From CAYJVB01 sp964373575 (lineage in GTDB: Archaea; Aenigmatarchaeota; Aenigmatarchaeia; CG10238-14): a stretch of DNA of 27,996 nt. The stretch lies in contig CAYJVB010000010.1 of assembly GCA_964373575.1 (NCBI GenBank), forward strand, positions 1-27,996. Reading direction: 5' to 3'. The notes beneath the pieces were generated by a model. That model saw only the letters and a list, made by a program, of their open reading frames with translations, made no database searches and had not been told where the DNA came from. Positions 6,943 to 13,582 of the stretch are shown piece by piece; position 1 is the first letter of the stretch; each line of letters opens with the position of its first letter. Made by a program: the position numbers and the translations under genes.

Positions 6943-7989
6943 ATGAGCGAGAACTTAGAACCTCCACCATTAAAAAATGGGATGAAAACCCTCGTTAGAA
7001 ATAAAATAAAGCTAGTCGGTATAGCATATAGCAAGGCAGAAAGAGAGTATTTTCCTACTGAAGAAGCATTCATATCTGAGCAAGAAGTGTTTGAACGTGC
7101 TAAAGCTCTTCAAAAAATTCTGAGAAGGATGGGATTTGAATCCAAACTATATCCAGGAGATCAATCGTTAATGACGAAAATCCAAGAAGATGATCCAGAT
7201 TTAGTTCTCAATTTAGTAGATTCAGTTAGAGGTGTAGAAATATTAAATACCTGTATCCCTGCTGTTTTAGATTTGGTTCAAATTCCTTATACCGGTAGTG
7301 GTATGTATGCTCTCACATTATCGAATAATAAGGTCCTAGTTAAAGAGTTATTAGAGGCTCATGATATACCGACACCAAAATATCAATTAATAAGACATCC
7401 AAATGAACCTATTTCGAAGAGGCTGAAATACCCTTTGATAACAAAGCTGAACAATTATCACGGTGGAGTTGGAATAACAAATGATGCAATTAGTGATAAT
7501 AAAAAACATCTAAGAAAAAGATTGCGATATTTGATTAACACTTATAATTGTCCTGTAGTTGTGGAAGAATTTATACAAGGGAAGGAATTGTCTGTTATTG
7601 TTTTGGAGGGTAGAAAGGATACAGTATACATTGGTGAGAAAATTTTTAAAGAGACAAAAAAGAGAAAATATGATTTCTGCAGTTTTGATGCCACTTGGCT
7701 CGAACCTGATGCTTATGATTATATTAAATTCAAGAACAATGGAAAGCTTGCTAAATTAGCTAGAAAAGCTTTTGATCTATTAGGAATGGCTGATTATGCT
7801 AAGTTTGACGTGAGGATTGATGATAAGAAAAGAATTTTTTTCATTGATTGCAATCCAAATCCTGCATTAGGACCCAAGAATTGTGAATGCGCAATTGGCA
7901 GCATAACTCATCTTTATAATATTCCATTCACAAGAGTTTTCTCTAAAATTATGGCAAGCGCATTATCAACTAGCAACAAATACGCGTGA
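6943..7989 (+). CDS. ATP-grasp ligase, D-alanine-D-alanine-ligase-like
   Basis: A 348-residue ATP-grasp enzyme expected to join a carboxylate to an amine via an acyl-phosphate. It has a pre-ATP-grasp domain (to about 115, ending PYTGSGMYALTLSNNK, as in Ddl proteins), an ATP-binding lysine segment YPLITKLNNYHGGVGI, the EEFIQGKELSV segment, and the metal-binding end FDVRID...FIDCNPNPALGP. The Ddl-like order is clear, but canonical D-Ala specificity residues cannot be judged by eye and archaea lack murein, so the substrates are unknown. A TATA box at 6932-6940 is too close for the ATG at 6943; the ATG at 6982 (MKTLVRNK) may be the true start. It precedes a MurL-like PP-loop gene. Confidence 0.8.
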   Translation: MSENLEPPPLKNGMKTLVRNKIKLVGIAYSKAEREYFPTEEAFISEQEVFERAKALQKILRRMGFESKLYPGDQSLMTKIQEDDPDLVLNLVDSVRGVEILNTCIPAVLDLVQIPYTGSGMYALTLSNNKVLVKELLEAHDIPTPKYQLIRHPNEPISKRLKYPLITKLNNYHGGVGITNDAISDNKKHLRKRLRYLINTYNCPVVVEEFIQGKELSVIVLEGRKDTVYIGEKIFKETKKRKYDFCSFDATWLEPDAYDYIKFKNNGKLAKLARKAFDLLGMADYAKFDVRIDDKKRIFFIDCNPNPALGPKNCECAIGSITHLYNIPFTRVFSKIMASALSTSNKYA

Positions 7990-8049
7990 TTAGACCCGAG
8001 TGATTTAGAAAAAAATTCACAAAAGTTTTTTATATTACAAATGATAATT

Positions 8050-8062
8050 TCTATATAATATA
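8050..8062 (+). promoter_or_regulatory. TATA box of the PP-loop (MurL-like) gene
   Basis: TCTATATAATATA, centred about 25 nt before the ATG at 8080. This fits a leaderless transcript separate from the upstream ATP-grasp gene. Confidence 0.55.
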
Positions 8063-8079
8063 AAAAAGATTTTTAAAAA

Positions 8080-9538
8080 ATGTTAGAAGTAAAGTCATCT
8101 TTAACAAAAAATGGAATTAATACGAAAGTATTAAATGGAAAATATTTTGTTAGATATGATGCTAAATATTGGCAGAATTATTCCCAGAAGATGAAAGGAT
8201 TTTTCTTAGATAATATGTCATTCATGCAAACATTCCATTTACCTTTATTCTTTGATGATAATAAAATTAAGTTCAATACTGCTGATCCGTTTACAAAACC
8301 ATGGATTTATGAGATAATAACAAAATATATACCATATTCTGCTGATGCTGATAAAGTGTCTACCTCACAATTTTTGGTGAAATTTCTTGATTTAGCACTT
8401 GAGTTTAATAATCAAGAATTGAAGTTACCTGAAACTAACTTTGAACCAGACGAAAGAGCGTTGATTAACTTCACTTTTGGTAAGGAGAGCTTGGTTACGT
8501 TAGGTTTATGCGATGAGATTGGCTTGGGAAATGATTTGGTATACTTTGAACTTCCCACTTCTCCCATTGAAACAAAGCTAAAGAGAAGATATTCTGTTCT
8601 GTTTTCAAGAAAATTCAATAAAAACATAATTACAGTATCTGGTAATGCGTATGATCTCTGTGACGCTACTAATTTCGGGAAACCTCAAACTGAATGGGGG
8701 TATGGTATTGAACTTACTCTCTATGCACTTCAATGCTTACCTATTATTAGTGAAGAAAGAACTAAATTCCTTGTGTTTGGCAATGAAAAAAGTTGTGATA
8801 ATTTTTATGTAAATTCAGAAGGCTATAAGTCATATCCTGTTTTTGAACAGTCAAGTGAATGGACACTAGAACTAAGTAATATGATGAAGATAATTACAAG
8901 TGGAAGAGCTAGTGTTTTTAGTTTAGTGGAGCCTATAAATGAGTTGGCTGTAATTAAGATATTGCACAATAGATACAATGATTTTGGGAGTTTTCAATTT
9001 TCATGCTTCCCGGATAATCATCCGTCGCCATTAGGGGATGCTTGGTGCCATATGTGCACTAAATGTGCTAGAATATATGTTTTCTTGAAGGCAATTGGTG
9101 TTGATGTTGCGAAGGTGGGATTTAAAGAAAATTTATTTGGAAAAAAATATACGCCGATGTTTCCTATTTTTAATGGAACTATAAAACATGGCATTCCTTA
9201 TGATGATAGCGGATTGAATAGAGATGAACTGATATTCGCGTTTTATTTGGCTTATAGAAATGGCGAGACGGGTTCTGCTATTGAGTTATTTAAGAAGAAA
9301 TATTTGGAGGAAGCAAAGCAAAGAGAGGACGAATTAAATAAAGAATTTTTCGGAGTTNNNNNNNNNNNNNNNNNNNNNNNNNNNNNNNNNNNNNNNNNNN
9401 NNNNNNNNNNNNNNNNNNNNNNNNNNNNNNNNNNNNNNNNNNNNNNNNNNNNNNNNNTTTGATTCGAAGACTATGCCAAAGAATATTCGAAGCAAGGTTG
9501 TAAGTATTTTTAGAGAAGAATTAAATGGAAGGACGTAA
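8080..9538 (+). CDS. PP-loop ATP-pyrophosphatase-like protein, MurL-like, interrupted by a scaffold gap
   Basis: 426 codons are read before the Ns. Features: a PP-loop-like INFTFGKESLVTLGL (about 130-144), FGNEKSC (about 244-250), a Q-x2-E segment (FEQSSEWTLEL) and a Cys cluster WCHMCTKC (about 325-332). This order resembles MurL, the UDP-MurNAc-tripeptide epimerase, a PP-loop family member, but the resemblance is judged by eye and the substrate here is unknown. After the Ns the same frame resumes as FDSKTMPKNIRSKV...NGRT and stops at 9536-9538. If the gap has zero length, the protein is 452 aa and complete. Neighbour of an ATP-grasp ligase, which suggests peptide or amino-acid chemistry on a small molecule. 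Confidence 0.65.
9358..9457. other. Assembly gap (100 Ns), probably of zero real length
   Basis: Exactly 100 Ns, a conventional placeholder. The bases before it (TTTTTCGGAGTT) and after it (TTTGATTCGAAG) occur directly joined at 9546-9569, and joining them keeps the reading frame of the flanking gene. Confidence 0.8.
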
Positions 9539-9612
9539 TTCTCACTTTTTCGGAGTTTTTGATTCGAAGACTATGCCAAAGAATATTCGAAGCAAGGTTG
9601 TAAGTATTTTTA
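9458..9612. repeat. 67-bp direct duplication of the 3' end of the MurL-like gene
   Basis: Positions 9458-9512 (55 bp) recur identically at 9558-9612, a period of 100 nt. The 12 bp before the second copy (9546-9557) equal the 12 bp before the gap (9346-9357), so the full unit is 67 bp. Copy one is coding; copy two lies after the TAA and abuts the stop codon of the convergent gene at 9613. It may be a real tandem duplication that broke the assembly, or an assembly artefact. Confidence 0.85.
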
Positions 9613-10002
9613 TTATCTACTTTCTCCCATATTGTATTTTCTTCTAATTTCATTAACTATGGGTGTTATATCAATGCCAAGGTGACGTGCGTCTGTTTTA
9701 GCTGTATCAATATATTTTTGATGCATTACTCCAGGATCATCAAGTGCTATTTCAAGAGCTTTTATCAAATATGCTCTTTCAGCAGCTTTTAAGAAATCAG
9801 GAATAAACTTATACCTTTCAACTAAATCAGGAAAAGAACAACCCCACTCCAAATACCAAATTCCCATGTCATATTCAACCTGACGTGCTTCTGAACCAAA
9901 ATATTGTTTAAGTAGTCTATGAATTCCTGTCATATCTATCGGTATTTTATTTTCAATATATTCTCTAACATTTCCGCCTGAAAAATTGACCATATTATTC
10001 AT
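9613..10002 (-). CDS. Hypothetical soluble protein
   Basis: About 129 residues of a helical, soluble protein that I do not recognise. Visible features are an N-terminal GGNVREYIENKIPIDMTGI segment, an aromatic stretch YDMGIWYLEWGCSFPDL, and a helical C-terminal half containing DDPGVMHQKYIDTAKTDARHLGID. No metal motif, signal peptide or membrane segment is seen. The start is taken at ATG 10002 because a TATA-like TATTTAAAG at 10031-10039 (read on the opposite strand) lies about 28-32 nt upstream; a TTG at 10005 would add one residue. Its stop codon directly adjoins the duplicated 67-bp sequence of the convergent neighbour. Confidence 0.65.
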   Translation of the reverse strand: MNNMVNFSGGNVREYIENKIPIDMTGIHRLLKQYFGSEARQVEYDMGIWYLEWGCSFPDLVERYKFIPDFLKAAERAYLIKALEIALDDPGVMHQKYIDTAKTDARHLGIDITPIVNEIRRKYNMGESR

Positions 10003-10085
10003 CAACTCTAGTTTGCTTTATGCTCTTGGTTATTTAAAGCTTTTGTTTTATTGTATACTTGTTAGTGGTAACTATTTTGTCAAAC

Positions 10086-10694
10086 TCACTTCTTCAAAAA
10101 TCTCCCTAAAATTATTTCTTCATCTACTCTCTTATAATTCATGATTTCTTCTTGCTTAAACCAAATCGAAATCTCACGTTTAGCCTCACTTACATCTGAA
10201 GAAGCATGAATCAAATTCACTCCAGCCCTACCCATTATATTTCCTAAAGCTAAAGAATCACTGGTTAAATCACCTCTTATGGTGCCTGGAGCAGCATTGT
10301 AAGGATCTGTATAACCTACTATATCTCTCACTTTCTTAACAGCCCCGTTACCTTCCACTACCATGGATACTACAGGACCAGCTAAAATAAACTCTATAAG
10401 CCAGTTTTTGATTGTTTTACCTATTTTCGCCAAATCTGTCGTTCCAAAGGTCTTTTTTACATCCAATCCTAACTCTTCATATGCTTTAATTGTCTTTTTT
10501 CCAATGGTTTCGAACCACGAATTTTCACTTGGGTAAAACCTCTCTACTTGTTCTCTCTTTGCTGGAACCATTTTGATTGCGATAATCTTCAATCCAGGAC
10601 GCTCAATCCTCCTTATTATCTCACCAATCAATCCCCTCTGCACACCATCTGGTTTAATCATGAGAAATGTCCTCTCTATCGTCTTTTCAACCAT
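10086..10694 (-). CDS. ndk: Nucleoside diphosphate kinase, enlarged form
   Basis: Transfers the gamma phosphate of an NTP to an NDP through a phosphohistidine. It has the expected order: TFLMIKPDGVQRGLIGEI at the start, VVEGNGAV, the substrate loop DPYNAAPGTIRGDL (about 130-143), and the active-site His 163 in NLIHASSD. At 202 residues it is about 50 longer than the usual 150. The extra length is a Lys-rich insert of roughly 30 residues (about 62-98, ETIGKKTIK through KTIKNW) in the helical-hairpin region before the AGPVVSMV strand, plus a C-terminal extension. ATG start with GGTGAT 6 nt upstream. A divergent small membrane gene lies on its promoter side. Confidence 0.95.
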   Translation of the reverse strand: MVEKTIERTFLMIKPDGVQRGLIGEIIRRIERPGLKIIAIKMVPAKREQVERFYPSENSWFETIGKKTIKAYEELGLDVKKTFGTTDLAKIGKTIKNWLIEFILAGPVVSMVVEGNGAVKKVRDIVGYTDPYNAAPGTIRGDLTSDSLALGNIMGRAGVNLIHASSDVSEAKREISIWFKQEEIMNYKRVDEEIILGRFLKK

Positions 10695-10698
10695 GTGG

Positions 10699-10727
10699 CT
10701 ATCACCTTCAATATTCTATCACCTTCA
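10699..10727 (-). promoter_or_regulatory. Duplicated 12-bp ribosome-binding segment before ndk
   Basis: TGAAGGTGATAG occurs twice (10699-10710 and 10716-10727), 17 bp apart. Only the copy nearer the gene is at a proper distance from the ndk start; the second repeats a Shine-Dalgarno with no start codon of its own. Confidence 0.6.
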
Positions 10728-10772
10728 TTATTCAAATATTTGATACCAACAGGACGGTAGAAGCCTCACTTT

Positions 10773-10782
10773 CATATTTATG
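10773..10782 (+). promoter_or_regulatory. TATA box of the 49-aa membrane protein gene
   Basis: CATATTTATG, centred about 27 nt before the ATG at 10805, as expected for a leaderless archaeal gene. It lies in the intergenic region shared with the divergent ndk gene. Confidence 0.5.
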
Positions 10783-10804
10783 GCCTCACTGCTAATACAT
10801 TATT

Positions 10805-10954
10805 ATGGACTATAACCCAAGGAACATCGGTATTGCCTTACTTATAGTATTTGGCGTAATAGCGCTAGCCTATGAAATGTATGAAGACGGCTTACTTGGA
10901 CTCTATGGATACAATATCAAGAACTTCCTAGAAAAATACAGGAAAAAGCTCTAG
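10805..10954 (+). CDS. 49-aa single-pass membrane protein
   Basis: A short ORF that begins MDYNPRNIGIALLIVFGVIA and stops with TAG at 10952-10954. Residues 8-23 form one hydrophobic segment, and the tail (KNFLEKYRKKL) is amphipathic and basic, so the tail probably faces the cytoplasm. A TATA box at leaderless distance supports expression, as does codon use with many GGC, GCC and CTC codons. No family recognised. It is transcribed away from ndk, and no gene follows it for 326 bases. Confidence 0.65.
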   Translation: MDYNPRNIGIALLIVFGVIALAYEMYEDGLLGLYGYNIKNFLEKYRKKL

Positions 10955-11280
10955 ACCCTCTATTTGCCTTATAAAGCCTCTCTCCTGCGTTTCTACTCAC
11001 ACCCTAGGGTTGTGGCTCGTTTTTCAATTTAACTCTCACTTTTTGAGTGATTTTAATATCATATAAAATGAAATATACTTTTTACTATATAATTGGTTGT
11101 CGTTCATGCAGAATTCTATTCTAAAATATATATTTTACTATACAATTGAATTAATATTGTAATAATATATTGTATATTCTACTATATAATTTTTGATAAA
11201 AATGCCCCTATGGAAGCATATTTTTGAAGTTGGTGAGCAGGGTATTTTGGAAGTAATATTGCTATAGAAACGTAGGGCTC
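10955..11280. other. Intergenic region without a recognisable gene
   Basis: I find no convincing ORF or tRNA. It contains a weak hairpin TCACT-TTTTG-AGTGA at 11036-11050 followed by TTTTAAT, a possible end for the upstream small gene, and then an AT-rich stretch with three related repeats (separate entry). Confidence 0.6.
11071..11191. repeat. Three AT-rich repeats, core TTTACTATAYAATT
   Basis: Core copies lie at 11081-11095, 11134-11148 and 11177-11191. The first two share a 25-bp form (AAATATA, two variable bases, then TTTTACTATAYAATTG) at 11071-11095 and 11124-11148; the third is more divergent (TTCTACTATATAATT). They may be operators, repeated promoters or simple AT-rich drift. A related sequence, TTTTAGTATATAATTA, occurs near 12688-12703. 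Confidence 0.5.
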
Positions 11281-11673
11281 CTAAGCCTCGTTTTCGGCTA
11301 TTTTAGCGTCTTTTAATTTAGGTTCTAAAACTAGACGAATTCCTCTTTCCAATCTCCTCAGCGCATTTGGAAAATCCATACTGAGATAATAGAATGAGAA
11401 ATCTTTGTTTATTAGGCCAATTTGTCTTAACCGCTTAAGCACCTTGAAAAAAGTGGGTTTACTGACTTTGCTATTACCGAATATTTTGTGCATATTCTCC
11501 TCGTAGATACCGTATTGTTGCCTGCCTTTTTCCTCGCTATATTTACCGTTTTCTAACATACCTCTCAAAATTAGACTTCCTACCTTTGCTTGGCTCGGAG
11601 TTTTGAATATTATCATCATTAAGTCTTCTATTTTGGATCTTTGAGTTATATCCCAATGCTTGAAGTCTATCAT
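11281..11673 (-). CDS. Probable winged-helix DNA-binding protein
   Basis: About 130 residues with a helix-turn-helix pattern in the middle: IFGNSKVSKPTFFKVLKRL reads as helix-turn-recognition helix, followed by IGLINKDFSFYYLSMD as a possible wing. The N-terminal half is helical (KIEDLMMIIFKTPSQAKVGSLIL). The C-terminus is basic then acidic (RRLERGIRLVLEPKLKD). I do not recognise a named family. The start is set at ATG 11673; a TATA-like sequence around 11697-11705 lies at about leaderless distance, and the reading frame would otherwise begin at a TTG two codons earlier. Monocistronic, with AT-rich repeats downstream. Confidence 0.6.
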   Translation of the reverse strand: MIDFKHWDITQRSKIEDLMMIIFKTPSQAKVGSLILRGMLENGKYSEEKGRQQYGIYEENMHKIFGNSKVSKPTFFKVLKRLRQIGLINKDFSFYYLSMDFPNALRRLERGIRLVLEPKLKDAKIAENEA

Positions 11674-11796
11674 AAACAATAATATTTACACAGCTGGCTA
11701 TAAGGTTAACTATCTTTAGGTCGCATTGGGACAAAACTAGTAAGTCTTCGTTCTAACGGTAGATATTTAAGATTTAATCTCGTATTCAATAACCAT

Positions 11797-12066
11797 ATGG
11801 TAAACAGAGACTACGGCGGGAGCAAGAAACAGAGAAATCCTCCTTTTGAGTTTACAGTAGCGGAGAAATATTATAGAGTGATAGAAGTCAAGAGTTCGAG
11901 ACACGGGAGACATTTTTCTCTATACGAAGGTGCTAGTAAAAAACGGCTTCTCGAGTTTGGAGAAGCCGGAGATGTTGTTGATTTTTTAAGAGAAAAATAT
12001 GCGGATTTTGATGAAAAAATGCTGGATCTTGACTTAACTGAATATATAGGAAGGCTATCAAACTAA
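11797..12066 (+). CDS. Small hypothetical protein
   Basis: 89 residues with no recognised family. The N-terminus is polar and basic (NRDYGGSKKQRNPP), followed by beta-strand-like segments (FEFTVAEKYYRVIEVKSS, HFSLYEGASKKRLLEFG) and an acidic helical end (DVVDFLREKYADFDEKM). No membrane segment or Cys motif. The ATG lies about 29 nt after a TATA-like GATATTTAAG (11762-11771), consistent with an almost leaderless mRNA. It is divergent from the winged-helix gene ending at 11281, so the two could share a regulatory region. Confidence 0.6.
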   Translation: MVNRDYGGSKKQRNPPFEFTVAEKYYRVIEVKSSRHGRHFSLYEGASKKRLLEFGEAGDVVDFLREKYADFDEKMLDLDLTEYIGRLSN

Positions 12067-12146
12067 TTAAATAAACTAAAGTGTTTAATAGGTTAACTAT
12101 AAGCTTAACTTAAGGTATATTTTCTAGAGAAGCTACTGTTAATTGC

Positions 12147-12236
12147 TCAAAAATAAGATTCTTTACTGTAAATACTTTCGTTAACCCTATCTGGTAACTC
12201 AGACAAATCTGGCAAATGATCTCCATCACATGCCAT
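12147..12236 (-). CDS. Possible 29-aa acidic microprotein
   Basis: ATG to TGA, beginning MACDGDHLPDLSELPDRV and ending in YSKESYF, 36 nt downstream of the winged-helix gene on the same strand. The composition (many D, E, S, P) and codons look protein-like. There is no clear Shine-Dalgarno and no homologue that I recognise, so this is a candidate only. Confidence 0.3.
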   Translation of the reverse strand: MACDGDHLPDLSELPDRVNESIYSKESYF

Positions 12237-12272
12237 AGATTATTAGAAGTAGTCATGGAACATTGGAACAAA

Positions 12273-12578
12273 TTATTTTTTAGCCTTCTTCTCAGGCTCT
12301 CTAACCCTGTTTAACTTCATTAAAACGCCTTCTATGGAATGTGCTAAATCCATGCCGTCTTCTGTTAATTCAATTATTTTTATCCTGCCTTGTTTTTTGA
12401 ACGATAGAAGGCCTAAACTCTGAAGTTCGTCTAATAGTTTTACAACATGAGAATAAGTGCAGTCAACATCTTTGGAAATTTGAGTTGCGTATTTAGGGCC
12501 TTGTTTCAAAGTAATGAGTATTTTAACAGGTTTTAGACGCAGAAAAAGCTTTGTCATATAAGTTTCGTTGACGACCAT
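12273..12578 (-). CDS. MarR/ArsR-like winged-helix transcriptional regulator
   Basis: 101 residues forming one winged-helix domain. KILITLKQGPKYATQISKDV is the first helices, DCTYSHVVKLLDELQSLGLL is the turn and recognition helix, and KKQGRIKIIELTEDGMDLA is the wing and following helix. A Lys-rich tail (EPEKKAKK) ends it. This is the common archaeal single-domain wHTH type; ligand and targets are unknown. A lone Cys (DCTYSH) sits at the start of the recognition region. Upstream is a strongly AT-rich region with several TATA-like sequences (such as CATAAAT near 12600), one of which is at suitable distance. Confidence 0.8.
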   Translation of the reverse strand: MVVNETYMTKLFLRLKPVKILITLKQGPKYATQISKDVDCTYSHVVKLLDELQSLGLLSFKKQGRIKIIELTEDGMDLAHSIEGVLMKLNRVREPEKKAKK

Positions 12579-12580
12579 AT

Positions 12581-12754
12581 GTATCTAAAAATATTTGATT
12601 TATGATATATTTATATGTTTTGGTCTTTGAATTAAAATAAATATATTCATAAATAATGTTTTTTATTATTATGTTATTATTTATAGTTTTTAGTATATAA
12701 TTAGAATTTAATTAAAATAAAATATATATTAAAATATATAGATTAAATTAGAAT
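12581..12754. other. Very AT-rich intergenic stretch (about 10% G+C by hand count)
   Basis: By hand count about 17 of 174 bases are G or C. It holds the promoter of the downstream winged-helix gene and one sequence like the 11.1-kb repeats. No Cdc6/Orc1 gene or origin-box pattern is seen, so there is no basis to call an origin. Confidence 0.5.
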
Positions 12755-12840
12755 TCACACTATTTCCAACAAAGTGTGAGTTGGAGGAGGATTATCATAA
12801 TTTATCACTGCGCAATACTAAATTGCGGAGGGAATCAAAT
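12755..12840 (-). ncRNA. Structured 3' region with two mutually exclusive hairpins and CCUCC motifs
   Basis: Read on the minus strand, downstream of the gene ending at 12846, there is a hairpin CGCAAT/ATTGCG (12811-12827). Next come two overlapping hairpins that cannot coexist: TCCAAC/GTTGGA (12780-12785 with 12765-12770) and TCACACT/AGTGTGA (12773-12779 with 12755-12761). Unpaired CCCTCC and CCTCCTCC precede the hairpins and match anti-Shine-Dalgarno sequence. It could be a 3' UTR element or small RNA; transcription is not shown by the sequence. Confidence 0.35.
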
Positions 12841-12845
12841 TCGCC

Positions 12846-13469
12846 TTAAAAAGGTCTCTCGCTTGATTCTAGGGTCGGGACGTCTTCTAATAAAAGTCCA
12901 GGATTGAAGTAGGCTGGAAAGCGACCTTTCAAATATTCTTTAACTCTTCTAACTCTTTCTAAATCACAGTACCCTACTGCATCTGAATTAGTGTAAAACC
13001 TATATGGTGCTTTCACCCTTGGTTCATCGTTTCTGACGGTCTTGTGCGATTGAATACTCTCTCTATGGAATTCATCAACTGCATAGAATTCAACAACTGA
13101 AACATCAGATTTTCTTACATAATTATGTGAACCAAACGCTGTATCTAATTTACAGTCTGGTCCTGTAATTGCATAATCCTGCCCCCTTGTCTTAAATCTT
13201 GTGTACCTCGGTAGTCCTGAAATATCTCCTTCGTCTAGATCATTTGGCAAATCAGCTAATAACTGAAATTCATCTGCAAAAACTTCATACTCTCTGTTTA
13301 TGATTCCGATTAAATAGCCTCTTGGAGCAAATCGACCTATTGCCTCATCTAGTCTAACAAAATCATAACCGTCACGTTTTAATTCAACTCTATATTCATT
13401 CTTCAATCTACTCAAGAAACTTGCACCGGTAAGTAAAGGAGAAAATTGAAATATACTGTTTCTTTTCAT
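12846..13469 (-). CDS. Hypothetical protein
   Basis: 207 residues of unknown function, soluble and rich in charged and aromatic residues. Visible segments include PLLTGASFLSRLKNEYRVEL near the start, RFAPRGYLIGIINREYEVFA in the middle, and FYTNSDAVGYCDLERVRRVK then FNPGLLLEDVP near the end. No catalytic motif or membrane segment is evident. The start is the ATG at 13469, because the TATA box TTAAATATT (13491-13499) lies 26-27 nt upstream, which makes the mRNA leaderless; the longer frame starting at a TTG at 13493 would overlap the TATA box itself. Structured sequence follows its stop codon. Confidence 0.65.
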   Translation of the reverse strand: MKRNSIFQFSPLLTGASFLSRLKNEYRVELKRDGYDFVRLDEAIGRFAPRGYLIGIINREYEVFADEFQLLADLPNDLDEGDISGLPRYTRFKTRGQDYAITGPDCKLDTAFGSHNYVRKSDVSVVEFYAVDEFHRESIQSHKTVRNDEPRVKAPYRFYTNSDAVGYCDLERVRRVKEYLKGRFPAYFNPGLLLEDVPTLESSERPF

Positions 13470-13490
13470 ATTGCTACTTAATAGTAATAT

Positions 13491-13500
13491 CAATATTTAA
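13491..13500 (-). promoter_or_regulatory. TATA box for the gene starting at 13469
   Basis: CTTAAATATT on the minus strand, about 27 nt before the ATG at 13469. It overlaps the alternative upstream TTG and so decides the start. Confidence 0.55.
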
Positions 13501-13549
13501 GCTTTTGTATTCTTTTGTGGTTATGTTAAAATTGATGCAGACAGATGTC

Positions 13550-13558
13550 TAAATATTC
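13550..13558 (+). promoter_or_regulatory. TATA box of the lamin-tail-domain protein gene
   Basis: TAAATATTC, centred about 28 nt before the ATG at 13583, consistent with leaderless transcription. Confidence 0.5.
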
Positions 13559-13582
13559 ATAAGGCATAATTATGTTGAGAAA

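Noticed and set aside
9458..9612. CRISPR or insertion-sequence end
   Set aside because: There are only two copies, the unit includes coding sequence, and there are no spacers, terminal inverted repeats or transposase.
11068..11124. An 18-codon ORF with a CxxC pair (starting MKYTFYYIIGC)
   Set aside because: It runs through the AT-rich repeats, lacks a Shine-Dalgarno and has no support beyond chance.
11202..11267. A 21-codon ORF starting MPLWKHIFEVGEQG
   Set aside because: The spacing to the nearest TATA-like repeat is too short and there is no other evidence of coding.
12581..12754. Replication origin in the AT-rich stretch
   Set aside because: No Cdc6/Orc1 gene, origin-box inverted repeats or G-rich elements are visible; AT richness alone is not enough.
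12755..12785. An H-type pseudoknot from the interleaved stems
   Set aside because: One connecting loop would have zero nucleotides while crossing a 7-bp stem, which is sterically impossible with full stems. Alternative hairpins are the better reading.
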